Source: Acidimicrobiales bacterium (lineage in GTDB: Bacteria; Actinomycetota; Acidimicrobiia; Acidimicrobiales; SZUA-35). From it: DNA of 28,370 nucleotides. The notes beneath the pieces are model-generated. The model saw only the letters and a list, made by a program, of their open reading frames with translations, was not told where the DNA came from and did no database searches. The stretch is taken from positions 1 to 28,370 of the forward strand of contig JAHECQ010000004.1 of assembly GCA_024641625.1 (NCBI GenBank), given 5' to 3'. Both the position numbers and the translations under genes were made by a program. Below, in pieces: positions 15,032-22,942 of this stretch. Within the stretch, counting starts at the first letter, position 1. The number at the start of each line of letters is the position of its first letter.

Positions 15032-15444
15032 CAGGCTGCCTCCTCGGTGTCGGCGGCCCGGGCGAATCGTAACGGCAGCGGGCTGTCGGGTGGTTCGGTG
15101 ATGCCCCGAACCCGTTCACCCACGGCGATGTCGAAGGAGTCGGTGGTCATCACGGCCTTCAACAGCGGACCGTCGTCGAGAAGGATGGATGACACCACGA
15201 AGGGCGTCGGCGGAACGTCGCGGTGGTGACGGTGAACCACCGCCGTGGCCTGCACCGTACCGACCGCCCCAAGGTCGTAGGGCTCGAGGCGCTCGGCGAT
15301 GGCGCCACAGGCTTCGCAGGCGTGGGGGTCCGGTGGGAAGGCAACCCGTCCACAGTCGGAACAGCGGTGGCCGATCAGCACCGGCCGCCCGTGGTCGTCC
15401 AACCTCAACAAGCTCGTCGGCGAATGGTCGTCGGTGTCGCTCAC
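15031..15444 (-). CDS. DUF35 zinc-ribbon/OB-fold acyl-CoA-associated protein
   Basis: This 137-residue protein has a rubredoxin-like zinc ribbon with Cys28, Cys31, Cys43 and Cys46 (HRCSDC, then ACEAC), preceded by a short helix and followed by an OB fold (GTVQATAVVHR, then FVVSSILLDDGPLLKAV). DUF35 proteins bind CoA and partner thiolase-fold enzymes. This one is coupled to the thiolase-like gene downstream (stop and start share one base). The frame is open further upstream, but I chose the GTG at 15444 because AGGAAG sits at SD distance and the upstream residues are Arg-rich, unlike the family. Confidence 0.88.
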   Translation of the reverse strand: MSDTDDHSPTSLLRLDDHGRPVLIGHRCSDCGRVAFPPDPHACEACGAIAERLEPYDLGAVGTVQATAVVHRHHRDVPPTPFVVSSILLDDGPLLKAVMTTDSFDIAVGERVRGITEPPDSPLPLRFARAADTEEAA

Positions 15445-15542
15445 GGTCTTCCTGCTGCGTTGGCCTGGCTCATGACGGTCACCATAGATCGCGGTGCGAG
15501 ATCTCTGCGTGCGTAGTCGTGGTTGTTGTCGACCGCCTGGCC

Positions 15543-15548
15543 TACGAT
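15543..15548 (+). promoter_or_regulatory. Candidate -10 box, leaderless start of the CoA-transferase gene
   Basis: TACGAT is separated from the ATG at 15555 by six bases (TCGTCC), with no Shine-Dalgarno. This lies in the 110-bp divergent gap opposite the DUF35 gene. A TTG-containing segment at 15520-15528 is a poor -35 candidate. Confidence 0.45.
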
Positions 15549-15554
15549 TCGTCC

Positions 15555-16775
15555 ATGACGCCCGTACTCGAAGGCCTGCGGATCGTAGAAGGATCAGCGT
15601 TCGTCGCTGCGCCACTGGGGGGTATGACGCTGGCCCAGCTGGGTGCGGACGTCATCCGGTTCGATGCCATCGGTGGCGGACTCGACTACAACCGTTGGCC
15701 GGTCACCGCCGAAGGCGTCTCACTCTTCTGGACGGGATTGAACAAGGCGAAGCGGTCGATCCAGGTCGATCTGCGCAACCCGGAGGGTCGTGACCTCATC
15801 GCCAACCTCATCACTGCGCCCGGCGATGGCGCCGGGATCTTCCTCTCGAACTTTCCCGAGACGGGTTGGCTCAGCGACGAGGCCCTTCGCGTGAATCGCG
15901 AGGACCTGATCTACATGAACATCATCGGCAACCCCGACGAGTCGACCGCCGTCGACTACACGGTCAACCCGTCATCGGGCTTCGCCATGGCCACCGGTCC
16001 CTCCGGCTCGACCATGCCCACGAACCACGTGCTACCCGCATGGGACACTGCGACCGGCCTGACGACCGCCCTCGGGCTCTTGGCCGCCGAGCGGTACCGC
16101 GCCCGAACCGGGCAGGGACAGCTGGTGAAGATCTCGCTCACCGACGTGGCGTTCGCCATGGTGGCGAACCTCGGCTATCTCGCACAGGCGCAGCTGTCGC
16201 GGGAGGACCGTGTACCGGTGGGGAACGATCTCTACGGCGCGTTCGGTCGCGACTTCCCGACCAGAGATGGACGGCGGGTCATGGTGGTCGCCATCAGCTA
16301 TCGGCAATGGGCATCCCTGGCCGACGCAACTCAAATCACCGAGCACCTTCCCGCCATCGAGAAGGCGCTGGGCGTCGATCTCTCCAAGGAGGGTGACCGG
16401 TATGCCGCTCGGGACGCGATCGCAGCGTTCATCGCTCCGTTCATCGCCAAGCACGACCTCGTCGACCTTCGCGAGATCTTCGATCGACATGGAGTCTGTT
16501 GGGGCCCCTACCAAACGTTCAAGCAACTGTTCATCGAGGACCCGCGCTGTTCGATTGACAACCCGATGTTCGCCATGGTCGACCAACCAGGCGTCGGCCG
16601 GGTGCTCGCCCCCCGGAGTCCGCTCGACTTCAAGGAGGTCGAGCGTCATTCGCCGAAGCCGGCGCCGAAGCTCGGCCAGCACACCGATGAGATCCTGCTC
16701 GACGTTCTGGGGATGACTTCCCACGAGGTCGGCCTGTTGCACGACAAGGGCATCGTGGCCGGACCCGTGGCGTGA
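15555..16775 (+). CDS. Family III CoA-transferase (CaiB/BaiF type)
   Basis: This 406-residue protein matches the family that moves CoA between carboxylic acids or, in one branch (AMACR), epimerises 2-methylacyl-CoAs. The N-terminus has LEGLRIVEGSAF and LAQLGADVIRFD, and NKAKRSIQVDL follows (63-73). The probable catalytic Asp is Asp164 in PAWDTATG, aligned with the Asp that forms the aspartyl-CoA anhydride in formyl-CoA transferase. GQGQLVKISL comes next, and the C-terminal domain ends with HTDEILLDVLGM. The substrate is unknown. Divergence from a DUF35/thiolase pair suggests catabolism of complex acyl-CoAs. Its stop overlaps the next gene start (GTGA). Confidence 0.9.
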   Translation: MTPVLEGLRIVEGSAFVAAPLGGMTLAQLGADVIRFDAIGGGLDYNRWPVTAEGVSLFWTGLNKAKRSIQVDLRNPEGRDLIANLITAPGDGAGIFLSNFPETGWLSDEALRVNREDLIYMNIIGNPDESTAVDYTVNPSSGFAMATGPSGSTMPTNHVLPAWDTATGLTTALGLLAAERYRARTGQGQLVKISLTDVAFAMVANLGYLAQAQLSREDRVPVGNDLYGAFGRDFPTRDGRRVMVVAISYRQWASLADATQITEHLPAIEKALGVDLSKEGDRYAARDAIAAFIAPFIAKHDLVDLREIFDRHGVCWGPYQTFKQLFIEDPRCSIDNPMFAMVDQPGVGRVLAPRSPLDFKEVERHSPKPAPKLGQHTDEILLDVLGMTSHEVGLLHDKGIVAGPVA

Positions 16776-17518
16776 GTTTGGACGATCACGAACTCGCCGC
16801 AATCCTTGCTGAACAGGCCGGTATCGCCCTCACGGAACTGCGTGAGCGCGAGGGACGGCACTCCGACCCATGGAGCTTGCGCGACATGGGCGACCAGTTG
16901 GCCCATGACCTGTTGGTGGAAGAGCTGGCCGAGCATCGTCCGACCGACATCGTGTTGTCCGAGGAAGGAGTCGAGGATCGTCGCCGACTGGCGGCTTCTC
17001 GAACTTGGATCATCGACCCATTGGACGGAACACATGACTATCCCTTCACCGACTCGATCGAGTGGGCGGTGCATGTAGCACTGGTCGAGGGCGGGCGGCC
17101 TACGGCTGGAGCAGTTTCGGTCCCCGGTCTCGACCAAGTGTTCTCGACTCGAGGCACCATACTGTCCGAGCGCAATCCGCGTGATCAGCCGCTGGTGATC
17201 AGCGGCCGATCGAATGGCTTTCTCGGCAGTCGTGTGGCGCAGGCGTTGGGTGGTCAACTGACGGCCTGCGGGTCTTCGGGCGTCAAGGCGATGCTCGTGG
17301 TCACCGGGGCGGTCGACATCTACGTTCACGGCAGCGGCCTGTTCGAATGGGACGTGTGCGCGCCTGCTGCAGTGGCCGAGGCCGCCGGCCTGGTGGTCAC
17401 CGATATCGCCGGGAACGAGATCCGCTACAACAAGTCCGACCCGATCGTGCGGGGGCTGGTGATCGCTCGACCCGAATACGCAAAGCAGGCTCGGCAAGCG
17501 CTGGATGCCTCGCTGTAG
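16772..17518 (+). CDS. cysQ: Inositol-monophosphatase-superfamily phosphatase, CysQ-like
   Basis: This 248-residue protein shows the lithium-sensitive phosphatase motifs: SEE (63-65) and DPLDGT (82-87) for metal binding, and EWDVCAPAAVAEAAG (192-206) at the C-terminal metal/substrate site. The WIIDPLDGTHDYPF context is closest to 3'(2'),5'-bisphosphate nucleotidases, which hydrolyse PAP or PAPS. Inositol monophosphatase activity is possible. The GTG at 16772 overlaps the CoA-transferase stop by 4 bp, so the two are co-translated. A link to CoA chemistry is possible because 3',5'-ADP resembles the CoA nucleotide, but this is speculation. Confidence 0.82.
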   Translation: MSLDDHELAAILAEQAGIALTELREREGRHSDPWSLRDMGDQLAHDLLVEELAEHRPTDIVLSEEGVEDRRRLAASRTWIIDPLDGTHDYPFTDSIEWAVHVALVEGGRPTAGAVSVPGLDQVFSTRGTILSERNPRDQPLVISGRSNGFLGSRVAQALGGQLTACGSSGVKAMLVVTGAVDIYVHGSGLFEWDVCAPAAVAEAAGLVVTDIAGNEIRYNKSDPIVRGLVIARPEYAKQARQALDASL

Positions 17519-17521
17519 TTC

Positions 17522-17956
17522 TCAGAGGAGTCGGTACACGTCGTAGTGGATCGTGTCGCCCTCGAGGGCGCCGATGCCCACGGCCTGCACGTCGTTGAGC
17601 CAGGCGTACCGCTCCGAGCCGGTCTCGAACATGGGCGCGGTACGGGCCGACAACCCGCCATCGCCCTGTGGCGTGCCGATGCCTTGGTAGGTCATGAGAA
17701 TCGACTCGTTGTCGTCGGTGACGAGCAGGAGTCGGACATCGAGGCGGACGGTCTTGTTGGGTCGCCGGTGGACCCAGTCGCCACCGGGAGGGACGACGGT
17801 TCCCCTCAGCTCGGGACCCTGGAAGGAGCCACCGGTGACCGGAGCGATGAAGCGGTGACCGGTTGGTCCGTTGCGGATGATGCCGTGAGGCGCATCGCCC
17901 ACCTCGAGGGTGAGGCTGAAGAGGTGTTCGGCGTCGAGTCTGGTCGGTTCGGTCAT
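17522..17956 (-). CDS. DUF3237 family protein
   Basis: This 144-residue protein fits DUF3237, a small beta-barrel family. Recognisable parts are GDAPHGIIRNGPTGHRF, PVTGGSFQGPELRGTVVPPGGDW (about 39-61) and RLDVRLLLVTDDN (about 71-83). The family often sits beside catabolic enzymes; its reaction is not established. It is the last gene of the ccr-epimerase-AhpD-nitroreductase run, 44 bp after the nitroreductase. It converges with the CysQ-like gene, with 3 bp between the stops. Confidence 0.78.
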   Translation of the reverse strand: MTEPTRLDAEHLFSLTLEVGDAPHGIIRNGPTGHRFIAPVTGGSFQGPELRGTVVPPGGDWVHRRPNKTVRLDVRLLLVTDDNESILMTYQGIGTPQGDGGLSARTAPMFETGSERYAWLNDVQAVGIGALEGDTIHYDVYRLL

Positions 17957-18000
17957 GGTTGTGCTTTCGTTGGTACGTGGACGGAACGGATCGAGGTGGG

Positions 18001-18654
18001 TCAGACCCAGATGGTGAATTCCTCGACCGGGAAGCGGTCGCTTTCGAGTCGGTTGATCGGATGATCAGCGTCGACGTGGCCGAGGGCAACGCCACAGAAC
18101 AGCTGCAGTTCGCCGGGCGCGCCGACGAACTCGGTGACCGCCGTCTCGTAGCGGGCCCACGCCTCTTGCGGGCAGGTGTCCAGTCCCGCCTCGGTCGCCA
18201 GCAACATGAACGTCTGGAGGAACATGCCGAGGTCCGACCACTGGGCCGCACCCATCTGGCGATCGACGTAGCAGAAGATGGCGGCTGGGGCGCCGAAGAA
18301 GTCGTAGTTCTTTGCCATCTGGCGCAAGCGGGCCGGCTTGTCGTCGCGGGGAATGCCGATGGTGGCGTACATTGCTTCGCCCAGCTGGAAGCGGGCGGTT
18401 CGGTAGGGTTCCTTCAGGCTCTCCGGATAGACGGGGTAGGCGGCCTCGCCGGGCTTGCGGTCGGCAAGGAACGTGCGGAACCGGTCCATAGTGCCGCCGT
18501 TGAGGACGTACACCTTCCACGGTTGAACGTTGCCACCCGAAGGCGCGCGGGCGGCCTTGCGGAGCAGTTCGGCAATATCGGCATCGGGAACCGGCGTCGG
18601 AAGAAATGCTCGAACCGACTTCCGACGAAACACGGCGGTGGTGACGTCCATCAT
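18001..18654 (-). CDS. Nitroreductase-family flavoprotein
   Basis: The 217-residue length is normal for FMN-dependent nitroreductases. RRKSVRAF (residues 10-17) and ARAPSGGNVQPWKVYVL (36-52) are the family FMN-binding elements. A later helix QWSDLGMFLQTFMLLATEAGL and the near-C-terminal GVALGHVDADHPIN complete the fold. It reduces an unknown substrate with NAD(P)H. Two adjacent ATGs (18654 and 18651) are possible starts, 17 bp after the AhpD-like gene. The frame is open further upstream, but that part overlaps the neighbour and is unlike the family. Confidence 0.87.
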   Translation of the reverse strand: MMDVTTAVFRRKSVRAFLPTPVPDADIAELLRKAARAPSGGNVQPWKVYVLNGGTMDRFRTFLADRKPGEAAYPVYPESLKEPYRTARFQLGEAMYATIGIPRDDKPARLRQMAKNYDFFGAPAAIFCYVDRQMGAAQWSDLGMFLQTFMLLATEAGLDTCPQEAWARYETAVTEFVGAPGELQLFCGVALGHVDADHPINRLESDRFPVEEFTIWV

Positions 18655-18671
18655 CGCATCTTGCCCGGGTT

Positions 18672-19244
18672 CTATTCGATGGGCCAGCCCGGTACGCCCT
18701 CGTCCAGCTGGACACCGAAGGTGTTGAGGAACCCCGACACCAGTCGATAGAAGCCGGCGGTGACCACGAGTTCCATGAGTTCGGCGTCGTTCCAACGCTG
18801 GGCCAAGGCGGCAAAGGTGGCGTCGGTGACGCAGTCGTCGTCGCACAGCTCGTCGGCCAACGCGATGAGCAGTCCATCGTCTTGTGACCAGACGTGTTCG
18901 GCCCCGGCGAGGCCGTCGATCTCGGCTTGGGTGAGGCCGCATCGCAGGCCGATCTCGGTGTGCTGACCGAACTCGTAGACCGACTGCGCTCTCCAACCGA
19001 TCCGCAGGATGACGATCTCGCGTTCACGCTCGGGCACCAGGCCCTTGTTGAGAATGAAGCCGCCCAACAGATTGAATCGCTTCAACAGCTTCGGGTGATG
19101 GCTGAGCATCCGGAAGATGTTGAGCGGCGTGCCGTCGCGGCTGATGGCGCTGCGAAGTCCCTCGGTGGCCTCGTCGGTGGGGTTCTCGTTGTAGGGAACG
19201 CGAGGCGCAGCGGGGCGCACTCGGGACGCGTCGTCTCCGGTCAT
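18672..19244 (-). CDS. Carboxymuconolactone decarboxylase (AhpD-like) family protein
   Basis: This is a 190-residue protein. The central part carries the family signature: REREIVILRIGWRAQSVYEFGQHTEIGLRCGLT (about 72-104), with the Glu/His pair E89-x3-H93. The CxxC of peroxidase-active AhpD is absent, so thiol peroxidase activity is unlikely. A second helical repeat follows (ALAQRWNDAELMELVVTAGFYRLVSGFLNTF). Homologues often lie in aromatic and steroid gene sets with unproven roles. It starts 3 bp after the epimerase stop, so co-transcription is nearly certain. Confidence 0.85.
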   Translation of the reverse strand: MTGDDASRVRPAAPRVPYNENPTDEATEGLRSAISRDGTPLNIFRMLSHHPKLLKRFNLLGGFILNKGLVPEREREIVILRIGWRAQSVYEFGQHTEIGLRCGLTQAEIDGLAGAEHVWSQDDGLLIALADELCDDDCVTDATFAALAQRWNDAELMELVVTAGFYRLVSGFLNTFGVQLDEGVPGWPIE

Positions 19245-19247
19245 CGT

Positions 19248-19649
19248 CTACTCCTGGACCAGCTCGATGAGGGTGCCGAAGCTGCCCTTGGGATGAATGA
19301 AGGCGACGGTCGTGCCTCGGGAGCCTGGCCGAGGCGCCTTGTCGATCGGTGTGGCGCCCGCTGCGACCATGGCCGCCAGCGCGGCCGCACAGTCATCGAC
19401 CCGGTAGCCGACGTGGTGGAGTCCTTCGCCTCGCTTCTCGATCGCCTTGGCGATGGGGGAGTCGTCGCGGGTTGCCGCCGTCAGCTGGATGTAGGAGTCG
19501 GCGACCTTCACCAAGGCCTCCTCGACGCCGTCGCTCTCGACGATCTCGCGATGGTGGACCTCGGCGCCGAAGGCCGCTTGGTAGTAGGCAATGGCCGCTT
19601 CGAGGTCGCGAACGGCGATGGCGATGTGATCGATCTCGGTCAAGAGCAT
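19248..19649 (-). CDS. mce: Methylmalonyl-CoA (ethylmalonyl-CoA) epimerase
   Basis: This 133-residue VOC-fold protein interconverts the (R) and (S) forms of methylmalonyl-CoA, and of ethylmalonyl-CoA in some organisms. The start IDHIAIAVRDLEAAIAYY is typical. Likely metal ligands are His8, Gln55, His79 (in GLHHVGYRV) and Glu129, matching the His/Gln/His/Glu set known for the Propionibacterium enzyme. It lies 103 bp downstream of the crotonyl-CoA carboxylase/reductase gene on the same strand, which fits acting on its (2S)-ethylmalonyl-CoA product. The 103-bp gap is plain apart from a 5-bp hairpin near 19738-19750. Confidence 0.92.
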   Translation of the reverse strand: MLLTEIDHIAIAVRDLEAAIAYYQAAFGAEVHHREIVESDGVEEALVKVADSYIQLTAATRDDSPIAKAIEKRGEGLHHVGYRVDDCAAALAAMVAAGATPIDKAPRPGSRGTTVAFIHPKGSFGTLIELVQE

Positions 19650-19752
19650 GGTTCGGTCTCCGATGGTGCAAGAGGGATGGGGGAACAGCAGTGGTTACTC
19701 GGGTAGGACGATGAGTGAGGGCGCAGGGGCCGGTGGCTCGGTAGCCGAGGGC

Positions 19753-21105
19753 TCAGTGGACGAGGGAATCGGCGTGGCGGCGGAACATGGTGATCTTCTC
19801 CTCGCCGATGCGCTCGCGCTTTTCCGGATCGGAGATGCCCTCGCCTTCGCTGTCGGCGAGGCAGAGTACGCCGAGTTTGCCCTCGTGCAGATTGTGGTGC
19901 ACCTGGTAGGCGGCCTCGCCGACCTGGTCGAGGCTGTAGACCGCGGACAGGATCGGGTTGATGGCGCCTCGGTCGATGAGGCGGTTCATTGCGTAGGCTT
20001 CGCCGTAGTTGGCGAAATGGCTCGAGACGATCTGTTTCAGCTTCATCCAGAGGTGGCGGTTGTCGTACTCGATCATGTAGCCGGAGGTTGCCGCACAGGT
20101 GACGATGACACCGCCGCGCTTGGCGGCGAACACCGATGCGCCCATGGTCTGGCGTCCCGGATGCTCGAAGACGATGTCGGGGTCCTCGCCGACCAGGTCG
20201 CGGATGCGAGCACCGAAGCGTCGCCACTCGGACTCGTCCTGTTCGTGTTCGTTCCTCCAGAATCGGAAGTTCTCGGCCTTGCGGTCGATGACGGCTTCAC
20301 AACCCATCTCGTGCAGGAGTTCGATCTTGTCCGCCGACGAGACGACACCGACAGGAATGCCGCCGCCGTTGAGCACCAGTTGGGTTGCGTACCCGCCGAG
20401 CCCGCCGGTCGCCCCCCAGATGAGCACTGTGTCGCCCTGCTTCATGGAGGCTGCGTTGTTGCTGACCAACATGCGGTAGCTGGTCGAGGCGCACAGGGCA
20501 TTGACCGACGATTCCTCCCAGGTCAGGTGGCTGGGCTTGGGCATCAGCTGGTTGGCCTTGACGACCGTCAGGTCGGCCAGTCCGCCGAAGTTGGTCTCGA
20601 AACCCCAGATGCGCTGGTTGGCGGCCTTCATGGAATCGTTGTGCGATGACGGGTCTTGATCATCGACGTAGTTGCACTGGATGACCACCCGATCGCCGGG
20701 CTTCCAGTTGCGAACAGCCGAACCGGTCCGGATGACCACGCCGGCGCCATCGGAGCCGAGCACGTGATACGGAAGATTGTGACGCTGCCCCCAGATGCTC
20801 TCGCGTCCCAGGCGCTCGAGGAAGCCGAAGGTGGGCAGCGGTTCGAAGATCGACGACCAGACGGTGTTGAAGTTGATGGAGCTGGCCATCACGGCGACGT
20901 AGGCTTCGTCGGGCGCCAACTCGGGCACCGGCACCTCATCCACGTGGATTGCCAGGCGGGGGTCCTTGTCGTCGGAAGCGACGTCGTCGAACATCCGCAT
21001 GTCGTCTCGGCGGACGAATGCAGCCCGGTAGTTCTTGGGCAATGGCATGTTCGCCAGCTCGGCGCCGCTGGCGTTGTTCTTGATGGCTTCGAGAAACTCC
21101 TGCAT
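19753..21105 (-). CDS. ccrA: Crotonyl-CoA carboxylase/reductase
   Basis: This 450-residue member of the medium-chain dehydrogenase family reductively carboxylates crotonyl-CoA to ethylmalonyl-CoA with NADPH and CO2. The nucleotide-binding motif is IWGATGGLGGYA. Residues matching the CO2-binding set described for Kitasatospora Ccr are present: Asn80 in INFNTVW, Phe169-Glu170 in WGFETNFGG, and His363 in VSSHFANYGEA. This supports carboxylation rather than simple enoyl reduction. I place the start at ATG 21105, seven codons inside the longest frame, because TACCGT lies exactly six bases before it. It leads a run with the epimerase, AhpD-like, nitroreductase and DUF3237 genes, and is divergent from the DivIVA-like gene. 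Confidence 0.94.
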   Translation of the reverse strand: MQEFLEAIKNNASGAELANMPLPKNYRAAFVRRDDMRMFDDVASDDKDPRLAIHVDEVPVPELAPDEAYVAVMASSINFNTVWSSIFEPLPTFGFLERLGRESIWGQRHNLPYHVLGSDGAGVVIRTGSAVRNWKPGDRVVIQCNYVDDQDPSSHNDSMKAANQRIWGFETNFGGLADLTVVKANQLMPKPSHLTWEESSVNALCASTSYRMLVSNNAASMKQGDTVLIWGATGGLGGYATQLVLNGGGIPVGVVSSADKIELLHEMGCEAVIDRKAENFRFWRNEHEQDESEWRRFGARIRDLVGEDPDIVFEHPGRQTMGASVFAAKRGGVIVTCAATSGYMIEYDNRHLWMKLKQIVSSHFANYGEAYAMNRLIDRGAINPILSAVYSLDQVGEAAYQVHHNLHEGKLGVLCLADSEGEGISDPEKRERIGEEKITMFRRHADSLVH

Positions 21106-21111
21106 GGCAGC

Positions 21112-21117
21112 ACGGTA
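21112..21117 (-). promoter_or_regulatory. Candidate -10 box, leaderless start of ccrA
   Basis: TACCGT on the minus strand is followed by six bases (GCTGCC) and the ATG at 21105. It is identical to the hexamer before xseA. No Shine-Dalgarno is present. Confidence 0.45.
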
Positions 21118-21182
21118 TCGGAGCAATGCGTTGTCGGACGGGTGGATTTCGACTCACAGGCTCTCGCGAAATGCCGACTGGG

Positions 21183-21188
21183 TAGGCT
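21183..21188 (+). promoter_or_regulatory. Candidate -10 box for the DivIVA-like gene
   Basis: TAGGCT lies 20 bases before the GTG at 21209. The strong Shine-Dalgarno GGAAGGAAGGG lies between them, so this gene has a short leader, unlike several neighbours. No convincing -35 is seen. Confidence 0.35.
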
Positions 21189-21208
21189 GAGGAAGGAAGG
21201 GAATCACC

Positions 21209-22840
21209 GTGCCACTACGACCTGACGAGATCGAGAACCGAGAGTTCGCATCGAGTCTGCGAGGTTTTGACAAGCATGAAGTGCGCGCGTTCCTGCGGCG
21301 GGTCGCCAGTGATGTCGGTGAGCTGGAGACCGAGCTCTCGAGCCGCGAACTGACGTTGCCGGATGGGAATCAGCCCGCCGATTCGCTGTCGATGGCTCCG
21401 GCGACCATCGACGAGGATCGCTTTGCCGCCCTGGGCGATCGCATTGCGAGTCTCCTTCGCCAGGCCCACGAGGCGGCATCGGAGACCAAGCAACAGTCCG
21501 AGGAGAAGGCGGCGCAGCTTCGCTCGGCCGCCGAGGACGAGCTCGAGCGAGCGCGAGTCGATGCCGGCCGCACGCGCGAAGAGGCCGAGGCGACTGCAGT
21601 GGCGCTTCGATCCCAGACCGAAGAGGAGTCTTCGCGACTTCGGGCTGAGGCCGACCATCTGAAGGCCGAGGCCGATCGTCTCCACAGCGAGGCGTCGGCC
21701 GTTCGTGGTGAGGCCGAGCAGCAGGTCAACGAGCTTCGTGCCGAAGCCGAGCGCTATGCCAACGACGTCCGTGGTGAGGCCGATCACTCCCGTAGCGAAG
21801 CCGAGCAGTTCAGCAGCGAGCTTCGGTCCGAAGCCGAAGCACTCAAGGCGGAGGCCGATCGGTTGCACGCCGAAGCGCAAGCTGTCCGCGATGAAGCGGA
21901 TGCCATTCGTGCCGATGCCGAGCAACATGCCGTGCACCTGCGGGACCAGGCCGAGGCGGAAGCCGACGCCATCCGCGACCGGGCCGAGGCCGAGGGCACC
22001 GCCCGTCTCGATGACCGTCGAGTTGCCCTCGAGCAGTCCGAGGCCCAGATGTCGGACGAGCGCGAGGCAGCCCTGGCCGAAGTAGCCGAGGCGCGTCGGC
22101 AGGTGTCGACACTGCTCGAAGAGGCTCGTGCTCAGAGTGAATTCATCAAGCGCGAGGCCGAGGAGATCGTTCGGGCGAAGGTGCGCACCAACATCGATCA
22201 GGCCCAACGCCGCATCGACGTACTGCGGAATACCGAGACATCATCCCGCAACCGCATTCTCACAGCTCAGCGTGAGCTCGAGGCGGCCCTGCACCGCCTT
22301 GATTCCGAGGATCCCCCCGAACTCGGTGCCGACACCGAAGAGGCGGTTCTGGTCGAGGCCGAGCAACGCGCCATCGATGCCGAGTATCCCCCGTTCCGGG
22401 CCGAGCGCGAGGGGCCGTCTTCCTCCGAGCTCGATGACGAGTGGTATGCCGATGAGGCTGCCGACGCCGAGGTCATCGAGGGCGAGGTCATCGAGGGCGA
22501 GGTCATCGAAGCCGAGTACGTCGAAACCGAGTACGTCGAAACCGTTGTCATCGATGCCGAGTTCGTTGAGGACGACTGGAGCGACGATTCCGGCGACAGC
22601 GGGTACTCCGAGGACCAGGACGCTTCGATCGCCGACGACTTCGACGTCGTTCCCGAATCTTCGGAAACCTCCTATCGGCCCTCTGCTGACGCCCGCGAGC
22701 CCGACGAGGATGCCGACCCCGACCCGGACGAGAGTTCGTCGCCTTCATCCCCGACTCCCGAGAACGAGGACGCGTTGGCCAGACTGGTGCGTGAAGCCAT
22801 GCAGCGCGTGGTCGAGGACGCCCGCAACGACAATCCCTGA
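21209..22840 (+). CDS. DivIVA-domain coiled-coil protein with acidic repeat tail
   Basis: This is a 543-residue protein. Residues about 3-40 form a DivIVA-type membrane-binding domain (PDEIENREFASSLRGFDKHEVRAFL). A very long Ala/Glu/Arg-rich coiled coil follows (about 85-380), with many EADRLH/EAEAL-like heptads. The C-terminal third is highly acidic and disordered-looking, with a sevenfold 5-residue repeat (421-455) and then Asp/Ser/Pro-rich sequence before a final helix. DivIVA-type proteins bind curved membrane at poles or septa and organise growth or chromosome position; whether this is the main polar-growth factor or a paralogue is open. The GTG at 21209 has a strong SD. The length is well above the usual 200-400 residues. 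Confidence 0.85.
   Translation: MPLRPDEIENREFASSLRGFDKHEVRAFLRRVASDVGELETELSSRELTLPDGNQPADSLSMAPATIDEDRFAALGDRIASLLRQAHEAASETKQQSEEKAAQLRSAAEDELERARVDAGRTREEAEATAVALRSQTEEESSRLRAEADHLKAEADRLHSEASAVRGEAEQQVNELRAEAERYANDVRGEADHSRSEAEQFSSELRSEAEALKAEADRLHAEAQAVRDEADAIRADAEQHAVHLRDQAEAEADAIRDRAEAEGTARLDDRRVALEQSEAQMSDEREAALAEVAEARRQVSTLLEEARAQSEFIKREAEEIVRAKVRTNIDQAQRRIDVLRNTETSSRNRILTAQRELEAALHRLDSEDPPELGADTEEAVLVEAEQRAIDAEYPPFRAEREGPSSSELDDEWYADEAADAEVIEGEVIEGEVIEAEYVETEYVETVVIDAEFVEDDWSDDSGDSGYSEDQDASIADDFDVVPESSETSYRPSADAREPDEDADPDPDESSSPSSPTPENEDALARLVREAMQRVVEDARNDNP
22469..22573 (+). repeat. 15-bp tandem repeat, seven units, in the DivIVA-like gene
   Basis: Consecutive in-frame 15-bp units encode EVIEG, EVIEG, EVIEA, EYVET, EYVET, VVIDA and EFVED. 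The first two, and the fourth and fifth, are identical at DNA level. The repeat makes an acidic, beta-prone or disordered stretch in the tail of the protein. Confidence 0.9.
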
Positions 22841-22901
22841 GTCGTGAGGTCGATGCTGTCGAGTCGATGGCGTCGAGATGAACGCCCTGGTGGTTGGACG
22901 G

Positions 22902-22907
22902 TAAGGT
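22902..22907 (+). promoter_or_regulatory. Candidate -10 box for acetyl-CoA acetyltransferase
   Basis: TAAGGT lies 35 bases upstream of the ATG at 22943, in the 102-bp gap after the DivIVA-like gene. A GGGAGCGGA ribosome-binding stretch precedes the ATG. The -35 region is weak. Confidence 0.35.
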
Positions 22908-22942
22908 GAGGCTCCTAGATCGAAGCAGAACGGGAGCGGAAC

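Noticed and set aside
21215..22207. Minus-strand 330-codon open frame opposite the DivIVA-like gene
   Set aside because: Leu/Gly-rich shadow of the Glu/Ala codon pattern of the coiled coil; the plus-strand gene has a strong SD and a DivIVA domain.
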